Assembly (NCBI GenBank): GCA_003427395.1
Contig: BFEA01000164.1
Span: 2,660,448 to 2,716,446, forward strand
Direction: 5' to 3'
Length of the DNA: 55,999 nt
Source: Chara braunii
Taxonomy: Eukaryota; Streptophyta; Charophyceae; Charales; Characeae
In this document: piece by piece, positions 50,801 to 55,999 of the stretch
Numbering within the stretch: position 1 is the stretch's first letter
How the letters are laid out: each line of letters begins with the position of its first letter
The notes under the pieces: model-generated
Seen by the model: the letters and a program-made list of their open reading frames with translations, nothing else
Database searches by the model: none
Told to the model about the DNA's origin: nothing
Program-made: the position numbers and the translations under genes

Positions 50801-51465
50801 CCTATGGACTTACATCTGGGATGGCGTCCACGCAGACCCATTGATCAATTGAACCCGGATCAAGTACATAAGCTGCCTATAGGGACTAGTGAATTTGCAG
50901 TCCAATATCAGAGAAACATTGAGAAGGTAAAGGAAAACATACTCAAAGCACAACATCAAATGATTGAACAGGCAAATAAACACAGACGATCGTCTCAATT
51001 TGTTGTAGGAGATTTGGTTTGGGTAAAATCTAAAGAGTTTGCTCCTGAAGAAAACATCTCTCAGAAACTTTACCCGCCTACAGAGGACCTTGGCAAGTTT
51101 TAGATGTAAGTGGAGATGTGGATGATCCTTCGTATGTCATTGAGATTCCTCTACATCTACGGACATATCCAGTGTTCCATGCATCCAAGCTCTTACCTTG
51201 TGTAACAAATGAGCTCTTTCCAAGTCGCCGATCAGTGATACCTCCAAGTATGGATGGGAAGTATGACGTGGATAAAATTGTTGCAGAAAGTAGTTATCAC
51301 ACTGGACGTAGAGGCAGACCACAACGACAATATAAGGTGAGGTTTGCATACCAGGATCCTAGTGAAGATCGCTGGTTCACACGAGAAGAGTTATTAGACT
51401 CTGCGCCTCATATTGTGTTTGCATATGAAAGCGCAAAAAGAGGGATTCATGTCCTTAATAGGTAA
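47805..51465 (+). pseudogene. Element 3 pol: protease-RT-RNase H-integrase-chromodomain, broken mainly by stops
   Basis: A single frame from just after gag to 51103, interrupted by stops at 48905-48907 (TGA), near 48961 (TAG), near 48979 (TAG where relatives have Gln), near 49520 (TAA) and near 50210 (TAA). One deletion near 51068 shifts the frame to the last piece (51118-51465). Domains: protease [12 protein letters not shown] near 48080; RT about 48690-49190 with [13 protein letters not shown] near 49140; RNase H about 49570-49960 (TTDASQYGIG, LKTQARMTPKLTRWA); integrase zinc finger (HDTEGHFGW ... CQVCQRN) about 50170-50310 and core VDRFTK, SDRDTR, QIEQMN about 50430-50690; chromodomain-like RQYKVRFAYQDPSEDRWFT about 51325-51385. 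Role if intact: processing, cDNA synthesis and integration. Confidence 0.88.
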
Positions 51466-51489
51466 ATGATTCTCAGAGGACTTCGAAAC

Positions 51490-51503
51490 TAGGCCGGCGA
51501 GAG
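51490..51503 (+). promoter_or_regulatory. Element 3 polypurine-tract-like site
   Basis: TAGGCCGGCGAGAG immediately before the 3' LTR. The same 14-bp core occurs in elements 1 and 2 although their LTRs differ. Confidence 0.6.
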
Positions 51504-52670
51504 TAAAAGGGCCTTTACCCGATGCAGGTCTCAGGCCTTGTAAAAGTAAAGCAGCGTGAAAGGGTATCTCGCCAGGGCTCAGAAACCCGAAAGCAGGTCA
51601 AAGGTCAAGTTCTCTATCAACGGGCACATCCAAATCTAAAGCAAAGGACATTGTCAAAAGACTTACCTGTTCACCAGGAGATGTGCATGTCATGTCTGTT
51701 CGGAATAGGGTGTGTTTGTGCGTGCAGTCAGTGCACCTGTTCGTGCAAAGAAGAGTGTCTATTCACACCTTGGGAGTGTCTGTTCACGTAGTGAGTGTGT
51801 CTGTTCGTCTAAAGATGTGCTGGTTCGAAAGTAAGTCGATAGGTAAAGTCCCAATTCTGGTCTAAGTCAAGGGGGCAGTCCAAATCCATACTTAAGTCCA
51901 AATCTAGGCCGAAAGGCCTCAGCAGCAGTTTAACTTCATTGGGACTGTACTGGGACACATGCAATGCAGGGTCTGGGACAAAGGAAGGCCTGAAGCAGCC
52001 AATGCAGACCCGGCGAGGAAAGGCCAGCACTATAAAGAAAGCAGCCAGCCTCATTCCTCGCCAGATCTCCACTGGCATTCTGTGCGTGGAAGTGCTGGAG
52101 CATTTGTGCGCCAGTCAGGAGAAGCAGCGCTGGAGGATGAAGATGCGCTGGGAGAAGGAAGAAGACTGTGCGCCGGGAAAGAATGCAGCCATAGCTGCCC
52201 AGCGAGTTAGTATAGACTTAGAGGGTTAGTGGTAGACAGCTATGAGTAGTATTCAGAGTAGATCCTCACGAGTAAAGAGTGTGTATGCATCGTAGGAGGA
52301 AGGGACCGAGGCAGAGAGTGTTCATTCAAGGCTTGGCTATGGAAGATACTTACCTGAGTTGGCTGTGAACTGCAGAGGTGGTGCTGATGAGTGGTGACCA
52401 CATTGATGACTTGGAAACAATCTGCAGAAGTAGCGCTGATGTATTGGGAGTCATGTTGATGAGTTGATGCTGGATTGGCATTGCGCTGATGAGCGCTGGA
52501 CTCAGGGAACTACGAAACTCTTTGTAATCATATTTTTGATAATATAAGCTGTGAAACTCGGTTTTCTTCTCATCTACCTTTGTCTATCTTGTGAGACTAT
52601 TGATCATTGTGTGCGAGTATGATGCATGACATATACACACTTGCGTGAGATGGTCCCCAGGACCCATGCA
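51504..52670 (+). mobile_element. Element 3 3' LTR
   Basis: Begins TAAAAGGGCC and ends GGACCCATGCA. Direct repeat of 43639-44807. Most differences are in the first 400 bp. Followed by CCATATCC, giving the CCAT target duplication. Confidence 0.9.
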
Positions 52671-53690
52671 CCATATCCGCATGCATCTGTGCAAGTGATT
52701 TTATTTTTATTTTGATTAGTTGAGGAACTTGAGGTGTTTATAGACTGCTGACATCTGACAGACAACAATAGAGTAGTACTGCAGCAGTCTACCTTTTGCA
52801 GTTCTGTCTTTTGCTGCTGTCTGAGAACTATGTAGAAGTAGGTTCATTTGCAGAGTCTGTATATTTTCCGTTCACACCGCCTGAACTACGTTTTGAGAAT
52901 CGGACCAAATATTTATTTTATTTTATTTATTTTTCAAATCGGACAGACCCGATGTTGTGGTAGGTTCCAGCGAGAACACCAGTGCAGACAGTGGTCTGCG
53001 GGGTCTGGGAGGCAGCAGCAGCAGCAGTGGAGCAGGCAAGAGCAAGAGCTGCAGCAGCAGCAACGCCCGTGTAGGCCTGGCTGAAAGGCCTTGCAAATTG
53101 TGACATGGTCTTCCTCTGGAGGTGCAGGAACGGCAGCAGTCTCGAGTCAGATGGTTGGCTCACAGTTTAGTCAGCCACTCCGGTTCACTTAGGCCGACCT
53201 GAAGATTCAGGGGGCAATAGACATCCGAAGGGGGCAGTAGACATCCGAACTCAGCTAAAAGCCGGACTCAGGGACACAGAGGACGAGGAACAAAGGTCTA
53301 GAGATAGGAAAGCCAGACTAGTGAGTGGGGGCATAGACGAGGCTAGGCTAGAGGCAGAGAATGGACTCGATGTCACATAGAAGACTATGCGGACATGCAA
53401 AGGAAAGCATGCATGAGCCCATGTCCGTGTGGGAGAGCATAGTTATTCTCCTTTCCAGCCAGGTCTAGATATCGAGTGTCGGGACTGCAAGGTAGCTTGT
53501 GCCTGTCTCACCGTTGATGCTGAGATTGTCGCGGGTGTCAGTTCTTCCATCGAGACTGTCGCTGGTGTCAGTTCTTCCATCGAGACTGTCGCGGGTGTCA
53601 GTTCTTCCATCGGCCAGGTATGGTATTGGTCTTGCAAGTGGACAGTTAGATGTAGGTATGCAGGCTCAGGGAGCTTCTTCTGCTTTTCAG
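52671..53690. other. No gene assigned; simple repeats
   Basis: CAG-rich DNA at 53010-53065, a 20-bp tandem pair GGGGGCARTAGACATCCGAA at 53210-53249, and a 30-bp unit repeated three times at 53521-53610. No recognisable coding domain. Confidence 0.5.
53521..53610. repeat. 30-bp tandem repeat, 3 copies
   Basis: Units at 53521, 53551 and 53581 share GGTGTCAGTTCTTCCATCG. The period is a multiple of three, so any frame through it is kept. The last unit runs into CCAGGTATGG, which resembles a splice donor. Confidence 0.92.
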
Positions 53691-54033
53691 ACGGTTGCTG
53701 CCACAAAGCAGCCCAGGTATCACAACCTGCACCGTGAGCAGCAGTGCAGATCAGTGGGAAGGCGCAAACGGGTTCCAAGGACTATGTTAGCTCATGCTGA
53801 GTTTTTCTACGCGTGTAAAAAGGATGCGGCCCTCGACGTTTGGTTGAGGAAGGTGCCGATGCACACTAGGAACGGAGACATGGTAAGGGGAAGGAAGAAA
53901 TCATTGCAGCAACAAGGTGGTTAGATGGGCTAGTACAGCAGGATGGACACGGCCGAGAGTTTGACTCCTATGCCGAGGCTCGGTGTCTTTATCTCCTGGC
54001 CCTAGAGATGCAGTACAAAACCCTTACCCTCTT

Positions 54034-54165
54034 GGCTACTCACCTGAGGTTCTTAATGGTGGAAGTAGAGAATTTGGTAGTCAGTAAAACCGTTGGGGTG
54101 GCTACTCACCTGAGGTTCTTAATGGTAGAAGTAGAGAATTTGGTAGTCAGTAAAACCGTTGGGGG
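54034..54165 (+). repeat. 66-bp in-frame tandem duplication
   Basis: GGCTACTCACCTGAGGTTC starts copies at 54034 and 54100. They differ at about one base over 66 bp (22 codons), so the duplication is young. Confidence 0.93.
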
Positions 54166-54831
54166 TGTGTACGATTTTTGCTCCTATAGGCTGGCCTTAC
54201 TGACGCAAGTCAGGGTCCAAGTGATGCGAGGAAGAAGAAGCCACCACAAGATCGAGAGAAGAAAGGGGATACCGTACTGTATGTAGGTTTTAAAGGGAAT
54301 GTACATGAGGTAGAGGAAGTTTTCGATCCTGGGGGAGAGACAAAGCTGGTTAGCGGGCAAAATACTTTCGAGGGAGGAGTGCTGGCCGTTTTAACAAACA
54401 GGGCTAAGATGATTGGCGTGCAGCGAGGCAACCATTCTAGAAGAACCTACTTTGCCCATGTGAATTAGAGAGGGTCTTGTAGGGGATGTGTGGAGAGATC
54501 GACCTGTGAGAGACGCCTGCATAGGGCGTGGCCTGTACGGCCATACCAAGGGGCGGTGTCCAAACAAGCTAGTCACCACAAGGGTGCAGCCTCAAGTAGA
54601 GCATGTGGCATCCTCAACTCGGGAAAGCACTTCGAGCAGTTCCTAGGGTAACGCGTCCGGTCCATAGAAGTCGTAACCACCTGTGCAGATGTTGAGGTGG
54701 TAGACAATCCCTCATCATGTCAAAAGACGACTGAGGTTACCGACTCCTTGGTCACCCGGTAGGCACATCCGGACCACATAATGCTTTGTTTATGGGGTGT
54801 GTCCGAGTCCTTAGAGAAGCTAGATGGGAAG

Positions 54832-54945
54832 TGGTCTAACAAAGATATGCTAGCTTTCTGTGTGGCAACAGTTAATTGTCCTATAAGTGGTCTTAACGAA
54901 GATATACTAGCCTTTTGTGTGGCAAAAGGTAAGGGTCCTATAAGT
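54832..54945 (+). repeat. 57-bp degenerate tandem repeat (19 codons)
   Basis: Two copies containing GATATRCTAGC and TGTGTGGCAA and ending TCCTATAAGTG. Differences are mostly silent or conservative at the protein level, which fits past coding function. Confidence 0.75.
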
Positions 54946-55260
54946 GTCGTAGACGTCTGTGGAAACGGTCTCGAGAAGGGGGCTCTCGCAGGCACAGACT
55001 CTACTAGGAACTACACTCATTGTTCTTGTGTGAGGAGGCTGAGCATGTGGGACCAAGTGCAGCGGCTGAGTAGATCTGTAGAGTCTACTTTAGCCAACAC
55101 AAAATCAATAAGTGTGTCGAAGCTACATGATAAATGTAGTCGGTATCTCCTCTTATGGGGGAAAGCAATTGAGTTGGAGTGTTCCTATGAGGATAGAGAG
55201 AACCAAGGGGTGGGAAATCTACCTTATATTCTAAATTTTGGATGGGCAGGCCCTCGATGA

Positions 55261-55937
55261 CCCCTTTAGAGCCATAAATGTTGTCGCTAAGTATCTAGAT
55301 CCTCCTAGAAACGGTCAGGAATCATAGACAGGGAGAATGTCCAGGATATAGTCATCATTCCTTCTAATAAAGGAAAAATATGGGACTCTTGTGTTGCGGT
55401 ATGACGACTGGCGAATCAACCGAGGGAGAGATGGATAAGGACCATATACGTTCCCTTTCGGATTATCATATTTATTAATATTCAAGTAAAGAAATGGGGA
55501 CGTGGAAATCGAGGATCTCAAAAATAAAGAAAATAAGACTCAATAATATTAACGTTTAGTCTAAAAAACATATAATGAATGATTGTGTACTTTATCTACA
55601 TACTAGTAAAGGAAACAACGAGTCTCTCGTGACGCCCCATGCGAGATCCGGGTTCTAGGTTGGGGAACTGGGCAGGAAGGGCGCACCGCAATCAAAGGCC
55701 AAACCCGGCGGTCCCACGTCAAAGTGTGGGGAGAAACGCTGTCGAGGCGGGGGTTGGCGCGGCAGGCGGAGGCACAGACCGTCGGTTCCACGCGAAAGCA
55801 TGGGCTGAAAAGACTTGGGCGCGAGTGGACGGGCAGTGTGGGGTGAAACGTTGTCAGGGCGGAGGTTGGCTCGGGAGGGAGCAGACGCTGGAAGTTGAGC
55901 GGACAGGCAGTCGGCGCCCACATGTGCAAGGGAGGGA
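55261..55937. other. No gene; AT-rich then GC-rich imperfect repeats
   Basis: 55,440-55,600 is AT-rich with no open frame of note. 55,690-55,900 is GC-rich with imperfect internal repetition of GGGxxGAAACGYTGTC and GGCGGxGGTTGGC. Confidence 0.45.
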
Positions 55938-55938
55938 A

Positions 55939-55999
<61 letters not shown>
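55938..55999 (+). repeat. Poly(G) run at the window end
   Basis: About 61 G residues after GGGAGGGAA. Such a run is more likely a contig-end or sequencing artefact than real genomic sequence, because some instruments report G for absent signal. Confidence 0.8.

Larger units (their letters stand above)
43639..52670 (+). mobile_element. Element 3: Ty3/gypsy retrotransposon with both LTRs, probable TSD CCAT
   Basis: About 9.0 kb: 5' LTR, primer site, leader, gag, pol, PPT-like site, 3' LTR. LTRs are direct repeats of 1,169 and 1,167 bp. CCAT precedes the 5' LTR (43635-43638) and follows the 3' LTR (52671-52674). By eye the LTRs differ by roughly 3-5 percent, so the insertion is old enough to have decayed. 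Its pol is clearly more distant from elements 1 and 2 than they are from each other, and its LTR sequence is unrelated to theirs. Confidence 0.9.
53700..55260 (+). pseudogene. Degenerate coding region of unknown family
   Basis: Protein-like plus-strand frames follow one another with shifts and stops: about 53700-53890 (HAEFFYACKKDAALDVWL), 53894-54286 (EEIIAATRWLDGLVQQDG, then ATHLRFLMVEVENLVVSKTVG twice through an exact-frame 66-bp duplication), 54190-54468 (GDTVLYVGFKGNVHEVEE ... RTYFAHVN stop), and 54781-55260 (with a 19-codon repeat DMLAFCVA / DILAFCVA). Composition is not simple sequence, and the duplications are in frame. I do not recognise a family. It could be an unannotated transposon protein, a decayed host gene, or a gene with introns; a possible acceptor TTGCTCCTATAG precedes 54190. 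Confidence 0.4.

Overview
This is a eukaryotic, repeat-dominated stretch of nuclear DNA, most likely from a streptophyte (charophyte) green alga. A Chara-type genome is my best guess, made by inference from gene style and repeat load, not by any search. The supporting signs are one intron-containing plant-type MAPKKK gene with GT-AG introns in consistent phase, chromodomain-bearing Ty3/gypsy (chromovirus-like) retrotransposons, a plant-type APE/RT LINE, and very long (CT)n/(GA)n and (CA)n tracts. The window starts in poly(T) and ends in about 60 G, both places where short-read assemblies stop, so it may be a whole contig. There are two single Ns and one 650-N gap.

Layout. 1-6.9 kb: a nearly full-length but broken LINE on the minus strand, whose poly(A) tail is the poly(T) at the left edge. 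6.9-10.2 kb: gene-free DNA with a duplicated hairpin unit and a (CT)n tract, upstream of the only host gene I can support. 10.2-17.9 kb: three plus-strand exons of a MAPKKK (long Ser/Pro-rich N-terminus, Gly-rich loop, VAIK lysine, helix C). The rest of the kinase domain is not found in the remaining 38 kb. 18.4-20.9 kb: a solo LTR with another solo LTR of the same family inside it, each with a perfect 5-bp target duplication. 20.9-24.3 kb: unassigned low-complexity DNA.

24.3-42.7 kb: two related Ty3/gypsy elements in head-to-head orientation (element 1 minus, element 2 plus). Their 5' regions face each other across a third copy of the solo-LTR family and the N gap. Both 5' regions carry a dense array of TTGACC (W-box) motifs just before a TATA-like site. 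43.6-52.7 kb: a third, more distant Ty3/gypsy element with both LTRs, a tRNA-Met-like primer site and a probable 4-bp target duplication. 52.7-56.0 kb: a degenerate coding region of unknown family with internal tandem duplications, then GC-rich repeats and poly(G).

No tRNA, rRNA, CRISPR or bacterial-type operon is supported. Every transposon coding region here is disrupted by stops or frameshifts, so all are annotated as pseudogenes. The only apparently functional coding sequence is the MAPKKK 5' half.
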